64,000 nucleotides of DNA from Clostridiales bacterium (GTDB lineage: Bacteria; Bacillota; Clostridia; Oscillospirales; Acutalibacteraceae): contig DUNN01000013.1 in assembly GCA_012839345.1 (NCBI GenBank), positions 62,001 to 126,000 on the forward strand, written 5' to 3'. The notes under the pieces were generated by a model that saw only the letters and a list, made by a program, of their open reading frames with translations, did not search any database and was not told the origin of the DNA. The position numbers and the translations under genes were made by a program. Shown here in pieces: positions 24,654 through 33,336 of this stretch. The number at the start of each line of letters is the position of its first letter. The stretch's first letter is position 1.

Positions 24654-26066
24654 TTACTCGAGTTCCTCATCGCTCTTTTTCGGTTTTGTATCCTTAATTT
24701 CAGGATGCTTTTCAATTAAAATCTGGGCAATGCGGCGATCCTCCACCTCTTGAACGGTTAAGGTCAGGTTGCGCACGGTTACGCTGGGGTGTTCACCCGG
24801 GTCCGGAATACGCCCAAGCATTTCCACCACCAAGCCCGCAATGGTGTCGTAATCCCCTTCCGGAAGGTCGATGCCGACCAAATCGGAAATTTCATCGATA
24901 TTGGTGGCCCCGTCCACGGTGAATGAGTTATCGGAAACCTTATGGATTTCTTCTTCCTCATGGTCATATTCATCCTGAATGTTGCCCACGATAGCCTCCA
25001 GCAGGTCTTCCATGGTCACAAGACCCTCGGTGCCGCCGTATTCATCCACTACAACGGCAATCTGCGTGTGGCGCTCCGACATTTCGGTAAAAAGGGAACT
25101 GCAGCGCTTGGTGGAGGGCACAAAATAAGGGGTGCGCATCAAGGAGGTCAGTTTAATGTTGCTGTCAACCTGACTTCCCACATACTGAAGCAGGTCCTTC
25201 ACGTAAATAATACCCAGAATATTATCCAGATCCTCATGATACAGGGGAATTCGGGAATACCCCCGTTCGATGGAAAGGTTGACCACATCCTGGAGGGTGG
25301 CGGTGTCTTCCACGGCAGCGACCTCGGTGCGGTGCGTCATGATTTCGCTGGCGGTCAGGTCGCTGAAATCGAAGATGTTCGAAATCATGTCCTTTGCAGT
25401 TTCGCCGATGACCCCTTTTTCTTCGCCGGCGTCCACCATCATCAGAATTTCTTCCTCGGTGACGGTCTCTTCCGAAGAATTTGGGTCAATGCCGATCATT
25501 TTCAGGACAACGTTGGTAGAAAAAGTTAGAAAGGAGATGAATGGATTAAACACAACGGAGGTTCCGTTCAGGATTCCGACAAATTTAAAGGAAAGCTCTT
25601 CCGCTTTCTGCATCGCGATTTTTTTCGGGACCAGTTCCCCGAACACGAGCGAGAAATAGGAGAGCAGAATGGTAATAATTACAGTGGAAGTTCCGTAAAT
25701 GACGCTCTCGGACAACGGCAGGAAAGAAAGTGCAGAGGCCAAATCCCCTGCAAAGCTTTGCGATGCTGAAGCGGAGGTTAAGAATCCGCTCACGGTTACG
25801 CCAACCTGAATCGTTGCAAGAAAGCGGCTGGAGTTTTCTGTCAGCTTCAGCAGTTTGGCCGCTTTGGCGTTGCCATCCTCAGCCATTTTTCGAATCTTGT
25901 TGTCGTTTAACGTAATAACTGCGATTTCACTTGCGGCGAAAAAAGCGTTGACCAAAACAAGAAGGATGAGAATAAGTATGGATATGATCGCGTTCGGCTC
26001 AGTTGAAGTAACGACCGGCTGCGCGGCCAACAGGTGTGCCCAAGAGCCGTCAGGTTCCGATGGCAT
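24654..26066 (-). CDS. CNNM/HlyC-CorC family membrane protein with CBS domains
   Basis: A 470-residue membrane protein with the DUF21 transmembrane domain (about residues 25-215; four helices, NAFFAASEIAVITLN and FGELVPKKIAMQKAE motifs), two CBS domains (about 235-355; EIMTHRTEVAAVE, YSRIPLY) and a C-terminal CorC/HlyC domain. Relatives are annotated as hemolysins but most evidence points to magnesium or cobalt efflux. ATG at 26066 follows AAAGGGG. It appears monocistronic with its own promoter and terminator. Confidence 0.9.
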   Translation of the reverse strand: MPSEPDGSWAHLLAAQPVVTSTEPNAIISILILILLVLVNAFFAASEIAVITLNDNKIRKMAEDGNAKAAKLLKLTENSSRFLATIQVGVTVSGFLTSASASQSFAGDLASALSFLPLSESVIYGTSTVIITILLSYFSLVFGELVPKKIAMQKAEELSFKFVGILNGTSVVFNPFISFLTFSTNVVLKMIGIDPNSSEETVTEEEILMMVDAGEEKGVIGETAKDMISNIFDFSDLTASEIMTHRTEVAAVEDTATLQDVVNLSIERGYSRIPLYHEDLDNILGIIYVKDLLQYVGSQVDSNIKLTSLMRTPYFVPSTKRCSSLFTEMSERHTQIAVVVDEYGGTEGLVTMEDLLEAIVGNIQDEYDHEEEEIHKVSDNSFTVDGATNIDEISDLVGIDLPEGDYDTIAGLVVEMLGRIPDPGEHPSVTVRNLTLTVQEVEDRRIAQILIEKHPEIKDTKPKKSDEELE

Positions 26067-26080
26067 AAATTTACCCCTTT

Positions 26081-26099
26081 CGATCTTTCGATGAAAGAT
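26081..26099. repeat. Short perfect palindrome before the ribosome binding site
   Basis: GATCTTTC and GAAAGATC pair around three bases, between promoter and ribosome binding site of the CNNM/HlyC-like gene. It could fold in the leader RNA or bind a dimeric regulator; no family recognised. Confidence 0.4.
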
Positions 26100-26128
26100 C
26101 CTAAATCTTTTTTGTTATGGTAATTATA

Positions 26129-26158
26129 ATTGTATCTTATTTTTCCTTTCCTTGTCAA
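26129..26158 (-). promoter_or_regulatory. Promoter of the CNNM/HlyC-like gene
   Basis: On the minus strand TTGACA (26153-26158), 18-bp spacer, TACAAT (26129-26134). Confidence 0.7.
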
Positions 26159-26329
26159 ACCGTCTGCGGGCGCACCGCACCATGCGGCGCGAGCAAAGCG
26201 GACGGTACAGGGACGTGACCGGAAAATGCGGCGTTCCTGCGCACAAAACCGCGCAAAAACAAGCGAAAAGGTCCAAATCATAGATTGCTAAATGTTTCGA
26301 GTTTCTATTCCTATTTTGCGGAGTTATCC

Positions 26330-26358
26330 TTTACATATAAGGGAAAAGATGATAAAAT
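26330..26358 (+). promoter_or_regulatory. Probable nifJ promoter
   Basis: TTTACA (26330-26335), 17-bp spacer, TAAAAT (26353-26358), 66 bases before the start codon. The rest of the divergent gap (26159-26329) shows nothing recognisable. Confidence 0.55.
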
Positions 26359-26423
26359 CATCTTGGTACAGTGCGGGTAGTTGTGCCGTGTTAATAATTA
26401 TCCTTAAGGAGGAAAATGATGAT

Positions 26424-29400
26424 ATGGATTCTCGTAAGATGAAGACCATGGATGGCAATAACGCCGCCGCGCATGTTTCATATGCGTTCACAGACGTTGC
26501 TGCCATTTACCCAATCACGCCGTCTTCCGTTATGGCGGATGAGACGGACAAGTATGCTGCTGCTGGCAGAAAAAATTTATTTGGCAGAGAAGTTAAAGTA
26601 ACGGAAATGCAGTCCGAAGCCGGTGCGGCTGGTGCAGTTCACGGCTCTCTTGCAGCCGGTGCCCTTACCACCACATTCACCGCTTCTCAGGGACTTCTTT
26701 TGATGATCCCGAACATGTACAAGATGGCTGGCGAATTCCTGCCTAGTGTCATTCATGTTTCTGCGCGTTCCGTTTCCACACATGCGCTGTGCATTTTCGG
26801 TGACCATTCCGATATTTATGCCTGCCGCCAGACCGGTTATGCGATGCTGTGCTCCAACAGCCCGCAAGAGGTCATGGACCTTGGCGCCGTGGCTCATCTT
26901 TCCGCCATTAAAGGCAGGGTTCCTTTCCTTCACTTCTTTGACGGCTTCCGTACTTCCCATGAAGTACAGAAGATTCACATGTGGGATTACAAGGACCTTG
27001 GCGAAATGCTGGATTGGGATGCTGTTGCTGCATTCCGCCGCCGCGCGTTGAATCCGGAACATCCTGTAACACGCGGCACCGCCCAGAACGACGACTTCTT
27101 CTTCCAGGCAAGCGAAGCGGGCAACAAGTACTACGACGCGCTGCCGGAAGTTGTTGTTGATTATATGAATCAGGTCAATGCCAGAATCGGCACCGACTAC
27201 AAGCCGTTCAACTACTACGGCGCACCGGATGCGGAGCGGGTTATCATTGCAATGGGTTCCGTCTGCGAAACAGCGGAAGAAGTTGTGGATTACCTTAACG
27301 CTGCCGGGGACAAGGTCGGCCTGATTAAAGTAAGACTTTATCGTCCTTTCGTTGCAAAATATCTGCTTGACGTTATGCCGAAGACCGTTAAGAAGATTTC
27401 CGTGCTTGACCGTACAAGAGAGCCCGGCTCCATCGGCGAACCGCTTTATCTTGACGTTCTGGCTGCTCTTAATGGCACTGAATTCGGTGTGGTTCCGGTT
27501 TACACCGGCCGTTATGGCCTTGGTTCCAAGGACACCACCCCGGGCCAGATTGTTGCCGTTTACCGCAACATGGAAAGCGACACACCGAAGAAGCGCTTCA
27601 CCATTGGCATCACTGACGATGTGACCCATCTTTCCCTGGAAGTCAAGGAAAACCCGGATACCACTCCGGCGGGTACACATTCCTGCAAATTCTGGGGCCT
27701 TGGCGCAGACGGCACCGTTGGCGCAAACAAGAACTCCATCAAGATCATCGGCGACCACACCGATATGTACGCACAGGGTTACTTCGCTTACGACTCCAAA
27801 AAGTCCGGCGGCCTGACGGTTTCCCATCTGCGTTTCGGCAAAAAGCCGATCAAATCCACCTATTATATCAGCAAGGCTGACTTTGTTGCCTGCCACAAGC
27901 CCTCCTATGTCGACGAGTACGACATGGTTCAGGACCTGAAAAAGGGCGGCAGCTTCCTTCTGAACTGCCAGTGGAGCGACGAAGAACTCGACGAGAAGCT
28001 CCCGGGCAAGATGAAGAAGTATATCGCAGAGAACGACATCAATTTCTACACCATCGACGGCGTAAAGCTGGGTAAAGAAATTGGTCTGGGCGGCAGAATC
28101 AACACCATTCTCCAGTCCGCGTTCTTCACCATTGCGAACATCATTCCTTCCGAGCAGGCTATTCAATATATGAAAGAGGCTGCAGAGCATTCCTATGCGA
28201 AGAAGGGCCAGAAGATCGTTGACATGAACTTTGCCGCTATCGAGCGCGGTGCCAAGGAATTCCACAAGGTCAAAGTGCCGGAATCCTGGAAGAACTGCAC
28301 CGATGACTCCAAGGTAAAGGTTGAGACCGAGGGCAGACCGGAAACACTGAAATATGTGAACGAGGTTCTGACTCCGGCCAACAAATATAAGGGCAACGAA
28401 CTGCCGGTTTCCACCTTTGTCGACATGGCGGACGGCACCGTTCCCGCAGGCTCTTCCGCTTACGAGAAGCGCCACATCGCAATTGATATTCCGGAATGGA
28501 ATCCGGACAACTGCATCCAGTGTAACTTCTGCTCTTATGTGTGCCCGCACGCTGTTATTCGCCCCGCTGTTATGACGGAAGCCGAAGCAGCCGCCGCGCC
28601 GAAGAGCCAGAAGATGAAGGACATGACCGGTATGCCGGGCATGAAGTTCGCCATTACCATTTCCGCTTACGACTGCACAGGCTGCGGTTCCTGCGCAAAC
28701 GTATGCCCGGGCATGAAGGGTGCAAAAGCGCTCACCATGAAGCCCGCCGAAACCCAGCTTGTCAGCCAGGAAGGCTTCAACTACGGTCGTTCTCTGCCGG
28801 AGAAGCCCGAAGTGCTTGAGAAGTTCAAGGATACAACCGTTAAGGGCAGCCAGTTCAAGCAGCCGCTGCTTGAGTTCTCCGGCGCATGCGCAGGCTGCGG
28901 CGAAACTCCTTACGCAAAGCTTGTTACTCAGCTGTTCGGCGACCGTATGTATATTGCTAACGCAACCGGATGCTCCTCCATTTGGGGTGGTTCCGCACCG
29001 GCAACTCCTTACACCGTTAACAAGCAGGGCCACGGTCCGGCATGGAGCAACTCCCTGTTTGAAGACAACGCAGAATATGGCTACGGCATGACGCTCGCCC
29101 AGAACGCAATTCGCGGCAGACTGGCCGAGTATGTAGAAACCATGGCAGCTTCCGCGGATGCTTCCGCAGAGCTGAAAGAAGCCGCAAAGAATTATCTTGC
29201 GACTGCAACCGACAGCAAGGCAAACCGCCCTGCAACCGACGCGTTGATTGTAGAGCTGGAAAAGGCTGCTTCCGGTTCCGGCGAACTGGCCGAACTTGCG
29301 AAGAAGACCCTTGCAGACAAGGATTACCTCGCGAAGAAGTCCATGTGGATCTTCGGCGGCGACGGCTGGGCCTATGATATCGGCTTCGGCGGCCTCGACC

Positions 29401-29984
29401 ACGTGCTGGCTTCCGGTGAGAATGTCAATGTTTTGGTGTTCGATACCGAGGTTTACTCCAATACCGGCGGACAGGCTTCTAAGTCTACCCCGATCGGCTC
29501 CGTGGCTCAGTTCGCGGCAACCGGTAAGGGCATTAAGAAGAAGGACCTGGCCGGCATGCTGATGAGCTATGGTTACGTCTATGTTGCTCATGTTGCTATG
29601 GGCGCAGACTACAACCAGTGCTTGAAAGCCTTCCATGAGGCAGAAAGCTACAATGGCCCGTCCATCATCATCGCCTACGCACCGTGCATCAACCACGGCA
29701 TCAAGGGCGGCATGGGTATCTCCCAGACCGAAGAGAAGAAGGCAGTGGAAGCCGGTTACTGGCAGAACTACCGCTTCGATCCGCGTCTTGCGGCAGAGGG
29801 CAAGAATCCGTTCCATCTCGACAGCAAGGCGCCGACCGCCAGCTATCGCGACTTCATTATGGGCGAGGTTCGTTACAACTCTTTGACCCGTGCATTCCCG
29901 GAACGTGCAGAAACACTTTTCCAGGAAGCAGAGAAGGTCGCAGCGGAAACCTACGATCATCTCACAAAACTTTCCAACATGTAA
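26424..29984 (+). CDS. nifJ: Pyruvate:ferredoxin (flavodoxin) oxidoreductase
   Basis: Single-chain enzyme of 1186 residues that oxidises pyruvate to acetyl-CoA and CO2 and reduces ferredoxin, central to clostridial fermentation; cytoplasmic. The order is the pyruvate-binding domain at the N-terminus (AAAHVSYAFTDVAAIYPITP), domain II, a two-cluster ferredoxin domain around residues 695-760 (CIQCNFCSYVCPH and CTGCGSCANVCPG), extra cysteines for the proximal cluster (CAGCGETPY), and the thiamine diphosphate domain (GDGWAYDIGFGGLDH, NTGGQ). The ATG at 26424 follows AAGGAGG by 11 bases; the frame is open upstream but without a site. Codon use is strongly biased, as expected for an abundant protein. 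Confidence 0.97.
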   Translation: MDSRKMKTMDGNNAAAHVSYAFTDVAAIYPITPSSVMADETDKYAAAGRKNLFGREVKVTEMQSEAGAAGAVHGSLAAGALTTTFTASQGLLLMIPNMYKMAGEFLPSVIHVSARSVSTHALCIFGDHSDIYACRQTGYAMLCSNSPQEVMDLGAVAHLSAIKGRVPFLHFFDGFRTSHEVQKIHMWDYKDLGEMLDWDAVAAFRRRALNPEHPVTRGTAQNDDFFFQASEAGNKYYDALPEVVVDYMNQVNARIGTDYKPFNYYGAPDAERVIIAMGSVCETAEEVVDYLNAAGDKVGLIKVRLYRPFVAKYLLDVMPKTVKKISVLDRTREPGSIGEPLYLDVLAALNGTEFGVVPVYTGRYGLGSKDTTPGQIVAVYRNMESDTPKKRFTIGITDDVTHLSLEVKENPDTTPAGTHSCKFWGLGADGTVGANKNSIKIIGDHTDMYAQGYFAYDSKKSGGLTVSHLRFGKKPIKSTYYISKADFVACHKPSYVDEYDMVQDLKKGGSFLLNCQWSDEELDEKLPGKMKKYIAENDINFYTIDGVKLGKEIGLGGRINTILQSAFFTIANIIPSEQAIQYMKEAAEHSYAKKGQKIVDMNFAAIERGAKEFHKVKVPESWKNCTDDSKVKVETEGRPETLKYVNEVLTPANKYKGNELPVSTFVDMADGTVPAGSSAYEKRHIAIDIPEWNPDNCIQCNFCSYVCPHAVIRPAVMTEAEAAAAPKSQKMKDMTGMPGMKFAITISAYDCTGCGSCANVCPGMKGAKALTMKPAETQLVSQEGFNYGRSLPEKPEVLEKFKDTTVKGSQFKQPLLEFSGACAGCGETPYAKLVTQLFGDRMYIANATGCSSIWGGSAPATPYTVNKQGHGPAWSNSLFEDNAEYGYGMTLAQNAIRGRLAEYVETMAASADASAELKEAAKNYLATATDSKANRPATDALIVELEKAASGSGELAELAKKTLADKDYLAKKSMWIFGGDGWAYDIGFGGLDHVLASGENVNVLVFDTEVYSNTGGQASKSTPIGSVAQFAATGKGIKKKDLAGMLMSYGYVYVAHVAMGADYNQCLKAFHEAESYNGPSIIIAYAPCINHGIKGGMGISQTEEKKAVEAGYWQNYRFDPRLAAEGKNPFHLDSKAPTASYRDFIMGEVRYNSLTRAFPERAETLFQEAEKVAAETYDHLTKLSNM

Positions 29985-30006
29985 TTTCTTTACGGTACCG
30001 TTACGG

Positions 30007-30050
30007 GGCCCCGGCGTACGCTGCAGCGTGCGCCGGGGCCTTTTGTGTTT
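30007..30050 (+). terminator. nifJ terminator
   Basis: GGCCCCGGCG pairs with CGCCGGGGCC, with an inner ACGC/GCGT stem, followed by TTTTGTGTTT. Very stable. Confidence 0.9.
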
Positions 30051-30151
30051 TCCGGCTGTTTCATGGTTCAGCTGTCACAAAGTTGGTGGCTGTGTATAAA
30101 ACTGGAAAGAATAATTGTTACTTTTCATCCACGGAACTTAATCACAACCTA

Positions 30152-30179
30152 TTGACATAATACTTTTGAGTGATACAAT
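30152..30179 (+). promoter_or_regulatory. nrdJ promoter
   Basis: TTGACA (30152-30157), 16-bp spacer, TACAAT (30174-30179), about 50 bases before the start codon. Confidence 0.7.
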
Positions 30180-30228
30180 ATATAGTATATTATTTGCGCT
30201 GATGCATGATACATTAAGGGGGAGCGAT

Positions 30229-32517
30229 ATGGTTGTTTCGGAAAACGCACAGAGGGTGCTGGAAAAGCGATATTTAGTAAAGGATGAAAACGGGAATCCT
30301 GTGGAAACGGTGGACGAGCTGTTCCACCGTGTGGCGCACGCCATTGCCCAGTCGGACAAGCGGTACGCCCCGGATGCCGACTTGGGAGAAACCGAAGAGA
30401 TTTTTTATCGAATGATGACCGAACTGGAATTTCTTCCGAATTCTCCAACGCTGATGAACGCCGGGCGTCCGCTCGGGCAGCTTTCCGCCTGCTTTGTCCT
30501 TCCAGTTGAGGACAGCATGGAGGATATTTTTGAGGCGATTAAGCAGGCGGCACTGATTCATAAATCCGGCGGCGGAACCGGATTTTCGTTTTCCCGCCTG
30601 CGCCCGAAGGGGAGCACGGTCAACTCCACCGGCGGGGTAGCCTCCGGCCCGATTAGCTTTATGAAGGTGTTCAATATGGCGACCGAGGCCGTCAAACAGG
30701 GCGGCACACGGCGCGGCGCGAACATGGGGATTCTGCGGGTGGACCATCCGGATATTCTGGAATTTATTGATTGTAAGGCAAACAACAATGAAATTAATAA
30801 CTTCAATATTTCCGTCGGCCTGACCGAAGCCTTTATGAATGCCGTGGAACAGAACGCGGATTATGACCTGATTGAACCGCACACCAAACAGAAGGTGGGC
30901 AGCCTGCACGCGCGCACGGTGTTCGAACGGATTGTGGATGCGGCCTGGCGCAACGGGGAACCCGGAATCATCTTCTTGGACCGCCTGAACCGGGATAACA
31001 TAGTGCCTTCGCAGGGAGAAATCGAATCCACCAACCCTTGCGGGGAACAGCCGCTTCTTCCCTATGAATCGTGCAATCTCGGCTCCATCAATCTGACGAA
31101 AATGCTGAAGCAGACGGACGGCCGCTATGAGTTTGACTGGGACAAGCTGAAGCAAACAGTGAAAAACGCCGTGCATTTTCTGGATAACGTGATTGACGCC
31201 AACCGGTATCCGTTGGAAAAAATAGACGAGGTGACGAAGCAGACGCGGAAAATCGGCCTTGGCATTATGGGCTGGGCCGACAGTCTGCTGCTCATGGGCA
31301 TTCCGTACAATACGGAGGAGGCCATTGCCCTCGGCGAAAAGGTGATGCGCTTTATTTCTGAACAGGGTCGGCAGGAAAGCGCGGAACTGGCTAAAACACG
31401 CGGTGCGTTCCCGCTGTTTGAGCAGAGCATTCTGCCAAAGGAGGTTCCGCAGCGCAACGCTACCATTACCACCATTGCCCCGACCGGAACACTTTCCATT
31501 ATTGCGGGATGTTCCAGCGGTGTGGAGCCGATTTTCGGCTACGTGTTTATCCGCAACATTATGGACGGGACGGAAATGATTGAGGTGAACCCCATCCTGA
31601 AAGCGGAGCTGGAAAAGCGGGGCCTGTATTCCGAAGCGCTGATGAAGTGCATTGCCAAGGAGGGCACCATCGCCCATATTGAGGAACTTCCGGAAGATCT
31701 GCGCCGCGTATTTGTTTCGGCACATGATATCCACCCGGAGGACCATATCCGGATGCAGGCGGCGTTTCAGAGGGCGACCGACAACGCGGTTTCCAAAACG
31801 GTCAATTTCCCGAATTCCGCTACCAGGGAAGATGTGGCCCAGGTGTACCGGCTCGCGTTTCAGCTGGGCTGCAAGGGCGTTACCATTTACCGCGACGGCA
31901 GTCGCAGTGAGCAGGTGTTGAACATCGGCAAAGTCAAAAAGGATGGCGAAACGGCCGCGCAGGAAACGGCCCGCATTACGCCGCGGCCACGCCCTGATAC
32001 CGTGATTGGGGTAACCGAACGGGTCAAAATCGGCTGTGGAAACCTGTATATTACGGTCAATTACGATGACCAGGGGATTTGCGAAGTGTTCACCAATACC
32101 GGGAAAGCGGGCGGATGCCCCTCCCAGTCCGAAGCGACCGCCAGGCTTGCCTCCGTTGCGCTGCGCAGCGGAATCGACGTAAAGAGCATTGTGGACCAGC
32201 TGAAGGGAATCCGCTGCCCGTCCACCATCCGCCAGCCGGGGTTGAAATGTACCTCCTGCCCCGATGCCATCGCCAAGACCATTGAGCGAGTTTACCGCGA
32301 GCAGGTGGAGTTAGGCCGCTGGCCGTCATCGCCGGAAATGCAGTCCCGCCCGATGCCGGTTCCGGGGAAAACGGAACAGCCGGAACCACCGGTACAGCGC
32401 CGCTGGCACGGAGACGGCTCCGAGGGGCTGCACTTCTGCCCGGAATGCGGTGCGAAGCTGGAGCACGAGGGTGGCTGCGTCATGTGCCGCCAGTGCGGAT
32501 TTTCTAAATGCGGCTAA
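30229..32517 (+). CDS. nrdJ: Adenosylcobalamin-dependent ribonucleotide reductase, class II
   Basis: Makes deoxyribonucleotides from ribonucleotides using coenzyme B12 as radical source, independent of oxygen. The reductase core shows LGQLSACFVLPVEDSMEDI, GGGTGFSFSRLRPKGS, the NPCGEQPLLPYESCNLGSIN stretch with catalytic cysteine, and the late ATITTIAPTGTLSIIAGCSS. After the core comes a domain of about 100 residues and a C-terminal zinc-ribbon-like tail (CPECG and CRQCG) with the shuttle cysteines. The ATG at 30229 follows GGGGGAG; it gives 762 residues, normal for this type. The adenosyltransferase gene that completes the cofactor is its convergent neighbour. Confidence 0.95.
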   Translation: MVVSENAQRVLEKRYLVKDENGNPVETVDELFHRVAHAIAQSDKRYAPDADLGETEEIFYRMMTELEFLPNSPTLMNAGRPLGQLSACFVLPVEDSMEDIFEAIKQAALIHKSGGGTGFSFSRLRPKGSTVNSTGGVASGPISFMKVFNMATEAVKQGGTRRGANMGILRVDHPDILEFIDCKANNNEINNFNISVGLTEAFMNAVEQNADYDLIEPHTKQKVGSLHARTVFERIVDAAWRNGEPGIIFLDRLNRDNIVPSQGEIESTNPCGEQPLLPYESCNLGSINLTKMLKQTDGRYEFDWDKLKQTVKNAVHFLDNVIDANRYPLEKIDEVTKQTRKIGLGIMGWADSLLLMGIPYNTEEAIALGEKVMRFISEQGRQESAELAKTRGAFPLFEQSILPKEVPQRNATITTIAPTGTLSIIAGCSSGVEPIFGYVFIRNIMDGTEMIEVNPILKAELEKRGLYSEALMKCIAKEGTIAHIEELPEDLRRVFVSAHDIHPEDHIRMQAAFQRATDNAVSKTVNFPNSATREDVAQVYRLAFQLGCKGVTIYRDGSRSEQVLNIGKVKKDGETAAQETARITPRPRPDTVIGVTERVKIGCGNLYITVNYDDQGICEVFTNTGKAGGCPSQSEATARLASVALRSGIDVKSIVDQLKGIRCPSTIRQPGLKCTSCPDAIAKTIERVYREQVELGRWPSSPEMQSRPMPVPGKTEQPEPPVQRRWHGDGSEGLHFCPECGAKLEHEGGCVMCRQCGFSKCG

Positions 32518-32565
32518 AAGGACGGCTGAACAAGTTCACCCAAATTTACTCATATAAAATGCAAA

Positions 32566-32602
32566 ACGGCGGCAACCGAATTTTCGGTTGCCGCCGTCTT
32601 TC
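32566..32602. terminator. Bidirectional terminator between nrdJ and cobO
   Basis: ACGGCGGCAACCGA and its exact complement flank a 4-base loop. CTTTCTG follows on the plus strand and TTTTGC on the minus strand, so it serves both converging genes. Confidence 0.88.
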
Positions 32603-32628
32603 TGTGTGACAGGGCTCTACCAGGAACC

Positions 32629-33153
32629 TTAAAATTCAACCCCTTTGCGCGCCGGGACATTTCGGTCGAACGGGTGCTTTACCTTTTTAATTTCTGAAAC
32701 ATAGTCCGCCAGCTCCACAATTTTGGGGTCGGGGTTCCGGCCGGTCAGCACCAACTCTAGCTCCGGCGGCTTATGCCGGATAAAATCCGAGACCACTTCC
32801 GGCGCAAGAAGCCCAGCACCACAGGCAGCAAAGACCTCGTCCAGAATCAGCAGGTCACATTCACCCTGTTTGGCAGCGCCGACGGCCTGCGCAAACCGCT
32901 CCCGGCACTGTTCCGCAGCCTCACGCAGTTCCTCTTCGTTCATCTGGAACGTAAATTTTATTTGATCCGGGTTCGGCGTTACGGTGAATCCGGGTATCTT
33001 TTCCAGAATATTCCGTTCGCCGGAATCGCTCCCTTTTAAGAATTGGGTCAGCAAAACGCGCTTTCCCCTGCCGCACGCGCGGATTCCCAGACCAATGGCG
33101 GCGGTGGTTTTCCCCTTTCCGTCCCCGCAGTAAATATGAGTTAATCCGGTCAT
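32629..33153 (-). CDS. cobO: Corrinoid adenosyltransferase (CobO/BtuR type)
   Basis: Transfers the adenosyl group of ATP to reduced corrinoids to make adenosylcobalamin. P-loop CGDGKGKTT at residues 9-17, the LILDEVFAAC stretch and the ELVLTGRNPDPKIVELADYVSE ending are typical of CobA/CobO/BtuR. 174 residues is usual. ATG at 33153 follows AGGAGG by 6 bases; the ATG at 33159 abuts the site and is rejected. Its place next to nrdJ fits supply of coenzyme B12 to that enzyme. Confidence 0.93.
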   Translation of the reverse strand: MTGLTHIYCGDGKGKTTAAIGLGIRACGRGKRVLLTQFLKGSDSGERNILEKIPGFTVTPNPDQIKFTFQMNEEELREAAEQCRERFAQAVGAAKQGECDLLILDEVFAACGAGLLAPEVVSDFIRHKPPELELVLTGRNPDPKIVELADYVSEIKKVKHPFDRNVPARKGVEF

Positions 33154-33336
33154 TTTCATCCTCCTTTTCTAGGTTTATCGGTGCCGCTCCTTCTGTGGTT
33201 TGTTCATAAACAGGTAAAAATATAGTAACATATTTTTCTTGCCTTTGTCATAGAAATATAAACTGCATATCACATTATTTTCACATTGCTCCCGCATAAT
33301 AAAAGCACAAAAACAAGAAAGAAAGGGAATGATGGC

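Noticed and set aside
26577-29960. 1127-codon open frame on the strand opposite nifJ
   Set aside because: It mirrors nifJ codon by codon; strong codon bias in nifJ removes stops from the antisense frame. Cys/Gly/Val-rich translation matches no family and there is no ribosome binding site.
30274-31746. 490-codon frame opposite nrdJ
   Set aside because: Antisense shadow; the nrdJ motifs on the plus strand are unambiguous.
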